A DNA stretch of 64,000 bases from Mangrovimonas futianensis (GCF_021245805.1 NZ_JAJJNF010000005.1:186001-250000); one strand, 5' to 3'. Counted from the first letter of the stretch, positions 42,502-52,619 are shown. A program made the numbers and translations. Notes: a model not told the origin generated them from the sequence alone.

Positions 42502-44147
42502 CCACTTGGAAACGTTTTATTGGTCTGATTAGGCTTGAGCGTAAGGCAATTTTTCAAATCATTTACTACGCTATTTTTGCTGGTATTGTAGGTTTGTCGT
42601 TACCCTTAGGAATTCAAGCCATTATTAACATGGTACAAGGTGCGCAAGTATCCAGTTCTTGGGTAGTCCTCGTGATTTTGGTTACCATTGGAGTTGTCTT
42701 TGTTGGTTTATTACAACTCATGCAGTTACGTATTATTGAAACCGTACAACAGCGTATTTTTGTGCGTGCTTCTTTTGAACTTAGCTACCGCTTTCCTAAA
42801 ATAAAAATGGATGAATTCAGAAACTACTATCCGCCAGAATTGGCGAACCGTTTTTTTGATACACTTACCATTCAAAAGGGATTGGCCAAGATTTTAGTAG
42901 ATGTACCCGCTGCTCTACTCCAAATTATCTTTGCCTTAATTCTTTTAAGCTTTTACCATCCATTTTTTATAGTGTTCGGATTTCTTTTATTGATTCTGAT
43001 CTTTTTGATATTCAAATTTACAGCCGAAAAGGGTTTGAATACGAGTATTTTAGAGTCCAAGCATAAATATAAGGTTGTGCACTGGATTGAAGAAATAGCC
43101 CGAACCATCACTAGTTTTAAATTGGCTGGAAATACCCGTCATGCCCTGGATAAAAATGACACTTTGGTAGCCAATTACCTGAATGCTAGAGAAAATCACT
43201 TTAGAGTTCTGGTAATTCAGTTCTCCCAAATGATTGGGTTTAAAGTGTTGGTTACGGCTGGTCTTTTATTTATTGGTGGTGCCCTGGTATTAAATCAACA
43301 AATGAACATTGGACAATTTGTTGCTGCAGAAATCATTATTCTTTTGGTTATCAATTCCGTTGAAAAAATTATAGTCAACTTAGAAACCTTATATGATGTT
43401 CTTACTTCTATAGAGAAATTAGGGGAATTGGTAGACAAAAAGCTAGAACCACAACAAGGAGAAACTCCTGATTTTTCTAATGGTATTGATTTAGAATTTA
43501 ATCAGGCAACCTATATGGTTGATAAGAGGCATACCCCTATTTTAAATAATTTAGACTTTTCTATTAAACATAAGCAACACACCATTATTGCTGGTGAAAG
43601 TGGCGCTGGTAAATCCAGTTTAATGCGCTTGATTTCTGGAATTATTCTTCCTACTAGTGGTCAATTAAATGTGAACTCATATGCCATGGAGAGTTTATGT
43701 ATCAATCATTACCGTGGTCATTTAGGTTTATCTTTATCTGAAGAAACTCCTTTTGAAGGTACCTTGAGAGACAACATTACCTTTGGGGATAAAGCTATCA
43801 CAGATGAACATATTTTATGGGCATTGAACAAATTAGGATTAACGCCATTTTTTAAGCAGTTACCTAAAGGTTTAAATACTGTGATATATCCAGAAGGAAA
43901 ACATTTATCAGAAACAGTTTCGAAAAAAATTGTTTTGGCGAGAGCCATCGTTAAGCGACCAAAATTGTTGATACTTGAAGATTCCATGGAAAAGTTTGAC
44001 GAACAAGATGTCATTAATTTAATTGACTTTTTGGGAGAACCAGAACATCCATGGACCCTTGTGGTTGTGAGCAATCACGAGTATTGGAAACGAGTTTGTA
44101 AACAAATAATTAGGTTAAAAGAAGGTGCCATTGTAAAAAATGCTTAA
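42498..44147 (+). CDS. ABC exporter (membrane plus ATPase) with degenerate ATPase motifs
   Basis: The 549-residue protein has a type I ABC membrane domain (about 15-300) and an ATPase domain (335-549), without a peptidase domain. Walker A is intact (GESGAGKSS, 366-374) and the H-loop His is present (SNHEYW, His527). Walker B reads LLILEDS in place of LLILDEA, and the signature motif position reads LSETVS instead of LSGGQ. The Q-loop glutamine is also missing (LSLSEETPFEGT). It should work with the HlyD and TolC proteins encoded next. Its ATP hydrolysis may be weak or unusual. Confidence 0.88.
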   Translation: MTTWKRFIGLIRLERKAIFQIIYYAIFAGIVGLSLPLGIQAIINMVQGAQVSSSWVVLVILVTIGVVFVGLLQLMQLRIIETVQQRIFVRASFELSYRFPKIKMDEFRNYYPPELANRFFDTLTIQKGLAKILVDVPAALLQIIFALILLSFYHPFFIVFGFLLLILIFLIFKFTAEKGLNTSILESKHKYKVVHWIEEIARTITSFKLAGNTRHALDKNDTLVANYLNARENHFRVLVIQFSQMIGFKVLVTAGLLFIGGALVLNQQMNIGQFVAAEIIILLVINSVEKIIVNLETLYDVLTSIEKLGELVDKKLEPQQGETPDFSNGIDLEFNQATYMVDKRHTPILNNLDFSIKHKQHTIIAGESGAGKSSLMRLISGIILPTSGQLNVNSYAMESLCINHYRGHLGLSLSEETPFEGTLRDNITFGDKAITDEHILWALNKLGLTPFFKQLPKGLNTVIYPEGKHLSETVSKKIVLARAIVKRPKLLILEDSMEKFDEQDVINLIDFLGEPEHPWTLVVVSNHEYWKRVCKQIIRLKEGAIVKNA

Positions 44148-44150
44148 ACC

Positions 44151-45503
44151 ATGCTGAACATTTCAAATAATCAATTACATAAAAAAGTCTCCTTGAGAGA
44201 ATATAAATCGGGAAAACACATTTTTAATGTGAGTTATTACAAGCAATTTAACCGATTTTTATTGGCCTTTGCTTTGGTGGGTCTGATTGTTTTATTTTTA
44301 CCCTGGACACAGACAATTACGGGTCAAGGTAACGTGACCACTTTGCGACCGGAACAACGTCCGCAAACAATCCAATCCCAAATCCCTGGAAGAGTTGAAA
44401 GATGGTTTGTGAAGGAAGGTGATTATGTTAATAAAGGTGATACCATTCTCCATATTTCTGAGATCAAAAGTGAGTATTTTGATAACCAATTGGTTGAAAG
44501 AACCAATACACAGAAAATAGCCAAGGAATCCTCTGTAGGAGCTTACAAAGAGAAAGTTTCTGCTTTATCCAGACAAATTGCTGCACTTAGAAATGAACGT
44601 CAGTTGAAATATAAACAAGCCGAAAACAAACTGAAACAGGCCCATTTGAAAGTAAAAAGTGATAGTATTGATCTGGAGGCTGCCAACACCAATTTTCAAA
44701 TTGCCGAAAGACAGTTTCAAAGGGTTCAAACACTTCAGGAAGAAGGTTTAAAGGCAGTAAAAGATGTTGAAGAAAAGAAGTTAAAACTTCAGGAAACGCA
44801 GGCTAAGTTGATTTCCCAAGAAAATAAATACTTGGCAAGCCAGAATGAAGTGATTAATGCACAAGTGGAACTCTCTAGAATCAATGCAGAGTATACCGAT
44901 AAAATTTCTAAGGCAGAAAGTGACATGTACACGGCACAATCTGCTCAAATGGATACCGAAGTTCAAGTTTCTAAGTTAGAGAACTCCTATGTCAATTATA
45001 AAAGAAGAAGCGATTTGCTTTATGTCACCGCTCCTCAAAGTGGTTTTGTTAATAAGGCCATTGTTAGCGGATTGGGAGAAACTTTTAAAGAAGGTGAAGC
45101 ATTGGTAAGTATCATGCCGGCACAACATGATTTGGCTGTCGAAACTTATGTAAGGCCAATTGATTTACCCTTAATTCACATAGGTGAAGAAGTAAGGGTA
45201 CAATTCGACGGATGGCCAGCAATCGTATTTAGTGGTTGGCCAAATGTATCTTACGGTACGTATGGTGCAAAGGTCGTTGCCATTGAAAATTTTATCAGTC
45301 CGAATGGAAAATATCGTATTCTTTTAGGTCCCGATCAAAATGATCACCCTTGGCCTGAGGCGATTCGTGTGGGGTCTGGTGCTAGAACCATGGCTTTATT
45401 AGAAGATGTGCCTATTTGGTTTGAAATTTGGAGGCAGTTAAACAGCTTCCCTCCTAACTACTACCAACCTCAAAGTGAGACCGAAACTAAAGAAAAGAAA
45501 TGA
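44151..45503 (+). CDS. HlyD-family periplasmic adaptor
   Basis: The 450-residue protein has one membrane helix (about 32-52). A split lipoyl domain follows (about 70-105, with GRVERWFVKEGDYVNKGDTI), and a long coiled-coil hairpin with heptads runs from about 115 to 290 (KLKLQETQAKLISQENKY). The C-terminal beta-barrel has YVRPIDLPLIHIGEEVRVQF. It links the ABC protein to the TolC channel. It starts 3 bases after the ABC gene and overlaps the TolC gene by 4 bases. Confidence 0.93.
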   Translation: MLNISNNQLHKKVSLREYKSGKHIFNVSYYKQFNRFLLAFALVGLIVLFLPWTQTITGQGNVTTLRPEQRPQTIQSQIPGRVERWFVKEGDYVNKGDTILHISEIKSEYFDNQLVERTNTQKIAKESSVGAYKEKVSALSRQIAALRNERQLKYKQAENKLKQAHLKVKSDSIDLEAANTNFQIAERQFQRVQTLQEEGLKAVKDVEEKKLKLQETQAKLISQENKYLASQNEVINAQVELSRINAEYTDKISKAESDMYTAQSAQMDTEVQVSKLENSYVNYKRRSDLLYVTAPQSGFVNKAIVSGLGETFKEGEALVSIMPAQHDLAVETYVRPIDLPLIHIGEEVRVQFDGWPAIVFSGWPNVSYGTYGAKVVAIENFISPNGKYRILLGPDQNDHPWPEAIRVGSGARTMALLEDVPIWFEIWRQLNSFPPNYYQPQSETETKEKK

Positions 45504-46906
45504 TGAGAATAAAGTGCTTTCTAATAGTGCTCATGGTTGGGATAGCACTTCCCTCCTATGGTCAAGAACCCGACCCTGATGTGATGACTTTTAAGGAGTT
45601 TTTGGCTTATGTGAAGCAATTTCATCCTTTAGTGAAACAAGCTAATTTGGTTTTGGATGCAAGTGAGGCCAATTTAATAAAAGCACGGGGTGGATTTGAT
45701 CCTAAAATTGAGCTGGATTATTCCAAAAAGAATTTCAAGGACACCGATTATTATAAACTTTTCAATGGCTCTTTTAAAATACCTACCTGGTATGGTGTCA
45801 ATTTTAAAGCGGCAGTAGATAATAATGAAGGCTATTATTTAAATCCGGAAAACAACACCCCAGATGATGGTGTTTATCAGGTGGGTGTGTCTGTTTCATT
45901 AGCCAAAGGGTTGTTTATGAATGAACGTATGGCCACCTTAAAGCAGGCAAAATTGTATAGGGAACAAGCCAAGGCCGACTTGCAAATGATGGTAAATGAT
46001 ATTCTATACCAAGCTTCCAAAACGTATTTTATTTGGTTGAAAAATTATAGAAATTATCAAACATATCAGTCCTTTTTAGAAAATGCACAAATTCGGCTTG
46101 AAGGTATTAAAAAAGGATATGAAGAAGGAGAATATCCTGCAGTGGATACTTTGGAGGCGCGTATCAATTTAGACTCAAGAAAGCTAAATTTGGAAAAAGC
46201 ACGTATTGGATTTGTAAAATCAACCTTGGAATTATCCAATTATCTTTGGTTAGAAAATAATATACCTGTAGAGTTAGAAGATCATATTATTCCTGATGAA
46301 GAAACATTATACCTTATTGATCAGGTTTTGAGTTTGACCGATTTGGATCTTGAGAGTTTTCAAATTGAAAATCATCCCAAATTGATTTCACTTGATTACA
46401 AATTCCAAAACCAAGAAGTTGATAAGCGGTTGAAAGCCAATGCGCTTTTACCAGACATTACCTTCGATTATAATTTCCTTTCCGAAGTTCCCGATGAGAT
46501 TAATAGTTTTAATGGCCGTAATTACAAATCGGGATTGTCTTTGAAATTGCCTCTTTTCCTAAGGAAAGAGCGTGGTGCTTTTGAATTGGCTAAATTGAAA
46601 CTTCAGGATCTTGAGTATGAAATATTATCAACCAACTTGACGCTCAAAAATAAGATTGAAGCTTTAAAAAATGAAATTGAATCTTACGGCATTCAAAATG
46701 AAGTGGCTCAAGAACTAGTGACAAATTATGAAACCTTGGTACAAGCTGAGGAACGTAAATTTTTCTTGGGAGAAAGCTCTCTGTTTGTGGTGAATAGCAG
46801 GGAATCTAAGCTTATAGAAACGGTTTTAAAAGCCATTTCAGTTGAGAATGACTACCTAAATTCCAAAGCAAATTTGTTTAATGTCATATCAACAGTACCA
46901 GAATAA
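45500..46906 (+). CDS. TolC-family outer-membrane efflux protein
   Basis: The 468-residue protein has a signal peptide (residues 1-21, ending SYGQE) and the TolC layout: a repeated pair of long helices with SLAKGLFMNERMATLKQAKL and LEARINLDSRKLNLEKARI, and KLPLFLRKERGAFELAKL in the second half. It makes the outer-membrane exit duct. It is the last gene of the exporter operon. An alternative ATG lies one codon downstream of the start used. Confidence 0.93.
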   Translation: MMRIKCFLIVLMVGIALPSYGQEPDPDVMTFKEFLAYVKQFHPLVKQANLVLDASEANLIKARGGFDPKIELDYSKKNFKDTDYYKLFNGSFKIPTWYGVNFKAAVDNNEGYYLNPENNTPDDGVYQVGVSVSLAKGLFMNERMATLKQAKLYREQAKADLQMMVNDILYQASKTYFIWLKNYRNYQTYQSFLENAQIRLEGIKKGYEEGEYPAVDTLEARINLDSRKLNLEKARIGFVKSTLELSNYLWLENNIPVELEDHIIPDEETLYLIDQVLSLTDLDLESFQIENHPKLISLDYKFQNQEVDKRLKANALLPDITFDYNFLSEVPDEINSFNGRNYKSGLSLKLPLFLRKERGAFELAKLKLQDLEYEILSTNLTLKNKIEALKNEIESYGIQNEVAQELVTNYETLVQAEERKFFLGESSLFVVNSRESKLIETVLKAISVENDYLNSKANLFNVISTVPE

Positions 46907-46930
46907 AAAAGAGCCTCGATAGGCTCTTTA
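46905..46930. terminator. Terminator between the convergent tolC-like and aguA genes
   Basis: AAAGAGCCT at 46908-46916 pairs with AGGCTCTTT at 46921-46929 around CGAT. An A run on the left gives a good U tract on the minus strand, so it fits best as the aguA terminator, though it may serve both directions. Confidence 0.8.
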
Positions 46931-46935
46931 TACTT

Positions 46936-47976
46936 TTATTTAGGTATTTGTTGACTTAAACAGTGCAGTGTGCCAAATCCCCATATCAAATCAATGGCAT
47001 GAATACCTATGACTTCGCGGTCTGGAAAACATTCCGCCAAAATGTTGAGCGCCACACGATCATTAACATCGTTGAACACGGGTACTAAAACACACTGGTT
47101 TATGATAAGAAAATTGGCATAACTGGCAGGTAATCTAATGTGGTCAAAATAAACAGGTTTCGGCATAGGAAGTGTTACCACATTAGGTGAGTTACCATTT
47201 TCAAGTTTGGCCTCCTTTAATCTTTTAAGATTATCTTGTAAGGGTTTGAAGTTAACATCCTCAGGATTGGTTTCAATAACTGTAACAATAGTATCTTCAT
47301 TTATAAAACGGGCCAAATCATCTATATGTCCATGTGTGTCATCACCAGTAATCCCATGACCTAACCAGATAGTATTGGTTACCCCCAAATATTCTTTAAA
47401 AATGGCTTCATAATCGGCTTTGGTCAATCCAGGATTTCTCACTTGAATTTTTGGGTCCAATAAACATTCTTCCGTAGTTAATAAGGTTCCTTGACCATTA
47501 ACTTCTAGCGCTCCACCTTCCAAAACCACGGGTTTACCTTTATACATAACTTGTGTTAAAGGTGTTTTTAAAGTCTTGGATACTTTTTCTGGCACGTGTC
47601 TATCTAATTGATAGTTATGGTATTTAGCCCACCCATTAAAGTTAAAGTTTAAGGCCTCTCTTTGATTGCCATTTTTTACAATGATGGGTCCAGAATCACG
47701 CATCCAACTTCTGTTGGTCTTGTGATTTATAAAATGAATCCGGGTTAAATCTATATGAGCAATATCTAGCATGGTGGCTACTCGGTCTTGTTGTTTTTCA
47801 TCAGCAATGACCAAAAACACAGTTTCATAGGCACTCACCTTCTTTATGAACTCCACAAAAGCCCATTGAATGGCTTTAAACTTTCCTGGCCAATCATTTC
47901 CATTATGAGGAAAACATAAGAGGACGCCTTCTTGAGGCTCCCATTCTGCGGGCATGCGTCGGTTAGTCTTTGCCAT
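46936..47976 (-). CDS. aguA: Agmatine deiminase
   Basis: The 346-residue protein matches agmatine deiminase: MPAEWEPQEGVLLCFPHN, SWMRDSGPIIV, GGALEVNGQGTLLTTEECLL, the catalytic HGHIDDLARF and the nucleophile Cys in GTLHCLSQQIPK at the C-terminus. It turns agmatine into N-carbamoylputrescine in the cytoplasm. Its start overlaps the aguB stop (TAATG), so the pair is coupled and the two reactions run in series. Confidence 0.95.
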   Translation of the reverse strand: MAKTNRRMPAEWEPQEGVLLCFPHNGNDWPGKFKAIQWAFVEFIKKVSAYETVFLVIADEKQQDRVATMLDIAHIDLTRIHFINHKTNRSWMRDSGPIIVKNGNQREALNFNFNGWAKYHNYQLDRHVPEKVSKTLKTPLTQVMYKGKPVVLEGGALEVNGQGTLLTTEECLLDPKIQVRNPGLTKADYEAIFKEYLGVTNTIWLGHGITGDDTHGHIDDLARFINEDTIVTVIETNPEDVNFKPLQDNLKRLKEAKLENGNSPNVVTLPMPKPVYFDHIRLPASYANFLIINQCVLVPVFNDVNDRVALNILAECFPDREVIGIHAIDLIWGFGTLHCLSQQIPK

Positions 47977-48857
47977 TAATCCAAAGCGCGTTTAGTTATA
48001 TCTTCAAAAGCATCAATTCTACGATCTCTAAAGAATGGCCAGTTTTGACGCACATTCTCTTGTAATTCTAAATCTACTTCAGCCATTAAAATCTCTTCTT
48101 GATCATGAGATGCTTGAGCTAAAACTTCACCTTGCGGGCCTACTATAAAGGAAGCTCCCCAGAATTCAATTCCGTCCGTATCAGGTAAATATTGTTCCAA
48201 CCCTATTCTATTGGCAGCTGCTACGTAAACGCCATTAGCCACAGCATGTCCTTTCATAACATTCATCCAAGCACCATATTGGTTTGGACCATATTGATCT
48301 TTTTCTTTAGGATGCCAACCAATAGCTGTTGGGTAAAACAAGACTTCAGAACCTTTTAAAGCTGTAAGTCGAGCTGCTTCGGGATACCATTGATCCCAAC
48401 AAATTAAGGTTCCGATATTTCCTTTTTTGGTACGATTGTTTTTGAAGCCTAAATCTCCGGGAGTAAAATAGAATTTCTCGTAGAAATGAGGATCATCTGG
48501 AATATGCATCTTTCTGTATAGTCCAGCTTCGCTTCCATCCGTATCAATGATATAAGCACTATTATGATAAATACCAGCCATACGTTTTTCAAAAAATGGA
48601 ACAATGATTACCACCCCTAGCTCTTTGGCTAAAGCACTGAATGCTTGAAAAGAGGTGCTATAAAGAGGTTCGGCATAAGCGAAATTATTAACGTCTTCAC
48701 TTTGACAAAAATAATGACTGCTATAAAGTTCTGGTAAACAAATAACTTCGGCACCTTGACCGGCGGCCTTCCTTACCCATTCCTGACATTTTTCTAAATT
48801 ATTTTCAGGGGTGTTGTTCAAATTTAACTGAATAACAGCTATGGTATACTTACTCAT
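47976..48857 (-). CDS. aguB: N-carbamoylputrescine amidase
   Basis: The 293-residue carbon-nitrogen hydrolase has the Glu-Lys-Cys triad in ICLPELYSSHYFCQ, YRKMHIPDDPHFYEKFYF and LICWDQWYPEAARL. The pattern and length match N-carbamoylputrescine amidases. It makes putrescine, CO2 and ammonia from N-carbamoylputrescine. It lies directly upstream of aguA with a one-base overlap and has a candidate promoter at 48879-48906. Confidence 0.94.
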   Translation of the reverse strand: MSKYTIAVIQLNLNNTPENNLEKCQEWVRKAAGQGAEVICLPELYSSHYFCQSEDVNNFAYAEPLYSTSFQAFSALAKELGVVIIVPFFEKRMAGIYHNSAYIIDTDGSEAGLYRKMHIPDDPHFYEKFYFTPGDLGFKNNRTKKGNIGTLICWDQWYPEAARLTALKGSEVLFYPTAIGWHPKEKDQYGPNQYGAWMNVMKGHAVANGVYVAAANRIGLEQYLPDTDGIEFWGASFIVGPQGEVLAQASHDQEEILMAEVDLELQENVRQNWPFFRDRRIDAFEDITKRALD

Positions 48858-48878
48858 ATGATTTTTTAATTAATAATG

Positions 48879-48906
48879 TAAAAGTAAGAAATAATCAGTG
48901 GTACAA
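48879..48906 (-). promoter_or_regulatory. Candidate promoter of aguB-aguA
   Basis: On the minus strand TTG (48906-48904) and TACTTTTA (48886-48879) are separated by 17 bases; the -7 box has one mismatch to TAnnTTTG. It ends 21 bases before the aguB ATG. Confidence 0.4.
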
Positions 48907-49056
48907 ACAAACCAAAAAAAGATACACTATATAATTAACAGACTTTAAGATAGCTCCCTTGTTTTAAAATAAAAATCATAAAAAATGTTAAGAAGGCATC
49001 TAACATCTAATTCTGTGCGTAAATGCAATAGAACATTTAACCAATATCAAAATATT

Positions 49057-49914
49057 ATGAAGAAAATTTCAATTTTACTATTAACCGGTGTTTTTATGTT
49101 TTCCTGTGTTTCTAAAAAGAAATACGTAGCACTTCAAGAGGAAAACGGACAAATTAAAAGCGAACTAGCCAAAACTCGTGTTGAAAAAGAAGATTTAGAA
49201 GCTAAATTTGATGAAATTCAAGCGAGAATAGATACTTACAACAGTAAAATCAGCTCTCTTACGGAAGAAAATGACTCCAAAATTGTCACTGTTGGTGATG
49301 ACCTTGTCATTTCTAATGATGTAAGAGAAAAAATGAATGAAACTTTAAAAAATGTAGATGCAGAGGCACTTGCTGGAGCTAAAACTTTAAAGGATTCAAT
49401 GAATTTAGCTGTTTCTTACAACTTGAAAAAGTCGATGAATACCACAGAAATTGATGAAGATGAAGATATCGCCATCAATATTGATGAAACAGTAGTTATG
49501 ATTTCTATCTCTGATAAAATGTTGTTCAATACTGCTAGTTACAGAGTAAGCAATAAAGCCGATGGTATCTTAAAAAAGTTGGCTGATGTAATCAATTCTG
49601 AGCCAAGTATTGAGGTTATGGTAGAAGGTCATACAGACTCTAGAAGTATTAGTACAGCTAAGGTATCAGATAACTGGGACTTAAGTGTATTAAGAGCTAC
49701 TTCAGTAGTGAGAAAATTACAAGATGATTATGGTGTAGCACCTGAAAAAATGATTGCTTCTGGTAGAAGTTTTTATCAACCAATTGCAGAAAATGATTCT
49801 GCTGAGAACAGATCAAAAAATAGAAGAACAAATATTATAATCTTACCTAATATTAATAAGTTCTTCGCTTTAATGGGCGCTGAAACTAAGGAATTAGCGG
49901 CTTCTGAAAAATAA
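49057..49914 (+). CDS. OmpA-family lipoprotein
   Basis: The 285-residue protein has a lipoprotein signal (ILLLTGVFMFSCVS) and a coiled-coil linker of about 60 residues with LQEENGQIKSELAKTRVEKE. The OmpA C-terminal domain has EVMVEGHTDSRSIS and ENRSKNRRTNIIIL. It should bind peptidoglycan and tether the outer membrane. The start is set at 49057 so that the lipobox is N-terminal; the open frame runs further upstream. A strong terminator follows. Confidence 0.93.
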   Translation: MKKISILLLTGVFMFSCVSKKKYVALQEENGQIKSELAKTRVEKEDLEAKFDEIQARIDTYNSKISSLTEENDSKIVTVGDDLVISNDVREKMNETLKNVDAEALAGAKTLKDSMNLAVSYNLKKSMNTTEIDEDEDIAINIDETVVMISISDKMLFNTASYRVSNKADGILKKLADVINSEPSIEVMVEGHTDSRSISTAKVSDNWDLSVLRATSVVRKLQDDYGVAPEKMIASGRSFYQPIAENDSAENRSKNRRTNIIILPNINKFFALMGAETKELAASEK

Positions 49915-49956
49915 CATCATTGAACTTAATCCTTATGGATACACTTGTATCCCATT

Positions 49957-49987
49957 AAAGGTTGCCTCCCTCGGCAACCTTTTTTTG
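49957..49987 (+). terminator. Terminator after the OmpA lipoprotein gene
   Basis: AAAGGTTGCC (49957-49966) pairs perfectly with GGCAACCTTT (49973-49982) around TCCCTC, followed by T residues. Confidence 0.9.
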
Positions 49988-50059
49988 TGGAATAAATATA
50001 TGTTATTTGGTACATGCTGTGTTAGAGAAAAAAACGGGTTTTGTCTCTAGGACTTACAA

Positions 50060-50914
50060 TTAAGCAAAAGCGGCATGATTAAAAATGATCAAAGGAACTT
50101 TGGCATGATGGCTAATGGACTTGCTCTGGCTTTTGTGCAATAACTTATCAAAGAAACCATGTTGTTTGGCTATGACACACATCATGTCTAATTGACGACT
50201 TTCGCTAAAAATGCGGGTTCCAACTTCAACGGAAACATCTGTGATGCAATAGAAGTCGATAGGAATAGGTTTTAATTCAGCTTCTAAAATCATTTTATTT
50301 GCTCGCATTTCAGAAGATAATTCTTTAGAATGGTTCATAACATGAACAACTGAAATTTTAGATTTAAAATTGGAAGCCAATTCAATCAATAAATCCAATC
50401 CATGGCGATACTCACTTATACTATAATCAGAAGCGAAACCTATATCGCTTAAGGATTTTAAAACCACATTTTTTGGAACTGCGATTATGGGACATTTTAA
50501 TTTACCAATAAGATTGGCAGTATTACTTCCTATGGTAACTTCTTTTAAGCCAGAAGCTCCTTTTGTTCCCACCACAACCGCATCAATTTTCATATTGCTC
50601 ACAGTACTTTGTACTGCTCCTAAAAAGTAATCATTTATGATAATGGTTTTAAATTGATGCTCTTTGTTTGTATTTAATTCCAAAGCTTTTTTGAGCGTTT
50701 CCTGTAATCCATTTTTTGCTTCCTCCTTTATAGAATCCATTATGATGGTATTGGCACGTTTGGAAGTCACGGCTGTTGATGGCGCCGATACATGAGGTTC
50801 ATAGGAATGCATTAAAAAGAAAGTGACCCTTTGTTTTTTGAACAAATTCATGGCATATTGAATGGCTTCCCAAGAATTCTCTGAAAAATCTGTAGGTAAA
50901 AGAATGTGTTTCAT
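50060..50914 (-). CDS. Universal stress protein (tandem UspA domains)
   Basis: The 284-residue protein has two UspA domains (about 1-145 and 150-284). The first has ILLPTDFSENSWEAIQYAMN and the ATP-loop-like GTKGASGLKEVTIGSNTANL. The second is less conserved and lacks a clear G-x-x-G loop. The protein is cytoplasmic and probably involved in stress or energy sensing. It is a single gene on the minus strand. Confidence 0.93.
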   Translation of the reverse strand: MKHILLPTDFSENSWEAIQYAMNLFKKQRVTFFLMHSYEPHVSAPSTAVTSKRANTIIMDSIKEEAKNGLQETLKKALELNTNKEHQFKTIIINDYFLGAVQSTVSNMKIDAVVVGTKGASGLKEVTIGSNTANLIGKLKCPIIAVPKNVVLKSLSDIGFASDYSISEYRHGLDLLIELASNFKSKISVVHVMNHSKELSSEMRANKMILEAELKPIPIDFYCITDVSVEVGTRIFSESRQLDMMCVIAKQHGFFDKLLHKSQSKSISHHAKVPLIIFNHAAFA

Positions 50915-51040
50915 GTGTATCCCTAAATTTTAATCTAAAGATAGGGTTTATTTACAAAATCAGGAGTGACTTTTGTCATTTGTCTGTTATAAGACTCCCA
51001 AACTACATACCCGTAATCAATTCTAAACCTTTAATTTCAG

Positions 51041-52603
51041 CTAGCTAGCAGCAGGTCGGCCATGAATTTCTTCAAATACTTCATCAAAATTTACCCTAAG
51101 GAAAGTACGCAGTTTTTTACGGTAGTCATCCTTGAGCCATTCCACAAAATTAAAAGTGCTTTTACTAATACATTTGGTGTATTGGTGGATTCTGTAATCA
51201 ATATCATCCCCTAGTTTCTTAGCTAGATCCAATGCATCATATAAATCTTCACTATTTTCAATACAGATTTTGGCATGATGTTCTATAGAACGCTCTAATA
51301 CTTTTTTGGAGGATTCACCACTTCTAACAGCACTGGTATAGGCTTCTCTAATATTGAAATAAACATTATTTGAATTGCCGAATTCAGCACGTAAATCTTC
51401 CGGCATTTCATATCTAAAGTTGTTTTCAATATCCTCATCACTTAAAATATTATCTAAGTAGAAGTTTGGCGATTTAAATATGCGTTGCCAATCCAACTCT
51501 GCACCCCACGGACCAAAACGATGGAAGTTATTACCAAGGTCAATTACCGAAAATTTAGTTTTATTTTTCAGAATACGTGATCCACGACCAATCATTTGGT
51601 AATAAAGGGTCAAGGATTTGGTTGCTCTATTTAAAATGATATTATCTACAGTAGGTTCATCAAATCCTGTAGTCAAGATACTAACAGAAGTAAGAACCGC
51701 ATCTGGAGTATCTCTAAACCATTTTAGAATGCGTTTTCTTTCTTTTTTGGTATTAGTATTGTCCAAATGAGCGACTGGATATCCAGCCCTTCTAAAGGTG
51801 TCGTAGACATGCAACGAGGTATTAATACCATTGTTGAAGATTAAGGTTTTTTTGCCTTTACAACGCTCTTCATAGGCCTGCATCAATTTTGACAACATAT
51901 CGTTGTTGGTATACAAATCTTCTGAAGACTTAACCGTATAGTCCCCGTTGGCACCAACCACCAAAGATGTTAGTCCGACATTGTATGAAAAAATCTCGGC
52001 ACGTGCTAAGAACTCATTTTTGATTAACGACTCAATGCTCTCCCCTACAATTAGCTCATCGTAATTATCCTTCATAGGTAATTTGATGTTACTACTTAAT
52101 GGGGTTGCAGTTACACCTAGGATAAAGCATTTTTCAAAAAACTTGAATAATTTGGTGAAAGAGTTATAATGGGCTTCATCAATGATGACTAACCCTATAT
52201 CAGATATATCTAGTTTGCCATCATGAAGTCTATTGTTCAGGGTTTCAACCATAGCCACAAAACAACTATATTGAGATTGATCATCTAAATTAGCTTTACT
52301 ACTAACCACTTTATTGACCACCCCAAACTCTTGCAACATATTGGAAGTTTGTTTACAAAGCTCAATACGATGCGTCATGACTAAAACTTTCTTTTTATGA
52401 TGTTTTAAGTATTGACGTACAATTTCAGAGAATATAACCGTTTTTCCACCTCCGGTTGGCAATTGGTAAAGCAAATGGTAATCTTCAGGAGCTTCTTCAA
52501 AACATTTAAAAATTTTATTAATGGCTCCTCTTTGGTAACTATATAAGTCCTTACCTACTCTTCTATCTTCTAATTCTTGTGTATCTATCTTAATATTGGT
52601 CAT
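51041..52603 (-). CDS. SF2 DEAD/DEAH-box helicase
   Basis: The 520-residue protein has the SF2 motifs: Walker A LPTGGGKTVIFSEI, DEAH in VIIDEAHYNSF, ILGVTATP, then the helicase C motifs LTTGFDEPTVDNIIL and YQMIGRGSRIL. The order matches the ERCC3/Ssl2-like group of restriction-type helicases. The C-terminal region (about 400-520) has no recognised domain. No nuclease or methylase is adjacent, so it is not part of a visible restriction system. A candidate promoter sits at 52620-52649. Confidence 0.9.
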   Translation of the reverse strand: MTNIKIDTQELEDRRVGKDLYSYQRGAINKIFKCFEEAPEDYHLLYQLPTGGGKTVIFSEIVRQYLKHHKKKVLVMTHRIELCKQTSNMLQEFGVVNKVVSSKANLDDQSQYSCFVAMVETLNNRLHDGKLDISDIGLVIIDEAHYNSFTKLFKFFEKCFILGVTATPLSSNIKLPMKDNYDELIVGESIESLIKNEFLARAEIFSYNVGLTSLVVGANGDYTVKSSEDLYTNNDMLSKLMQAYEERCKGKKTLIFNNGINTSLHVYDTFRRAGYPVAHLDNTNTKKERKRILKWFRDTPDAVLTSVSILTTGFDEPTVDNIILNRATKSLTLYYQMIGRGSRILKNKTKFSVIDLGNNFHRFGPWGAELDWQRIFKSPNFYLDNILSDEDIENNFRYEMPEDLRAEFGNSNNVYFNIREAYTSAVRSGESSKKVLERSIEHHAKICIENSEDLYDALDLAKKLGDDIDYRIHQYTKCISKSTFNFVEWLKDDYRKKLRTFLRVNFDEVFEEIHGRPAAS

Positions 52604-52619
52604 AAAAAAAGCTAATGTG

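Noticed and set aside
51041..52603. Helicase as part of a restriction or defence system
   Set aside because: No methylase, specificity, nuclease or other defence gene lies beside it; its neighbours are a universal stress protein and a pseudouridine synthase.
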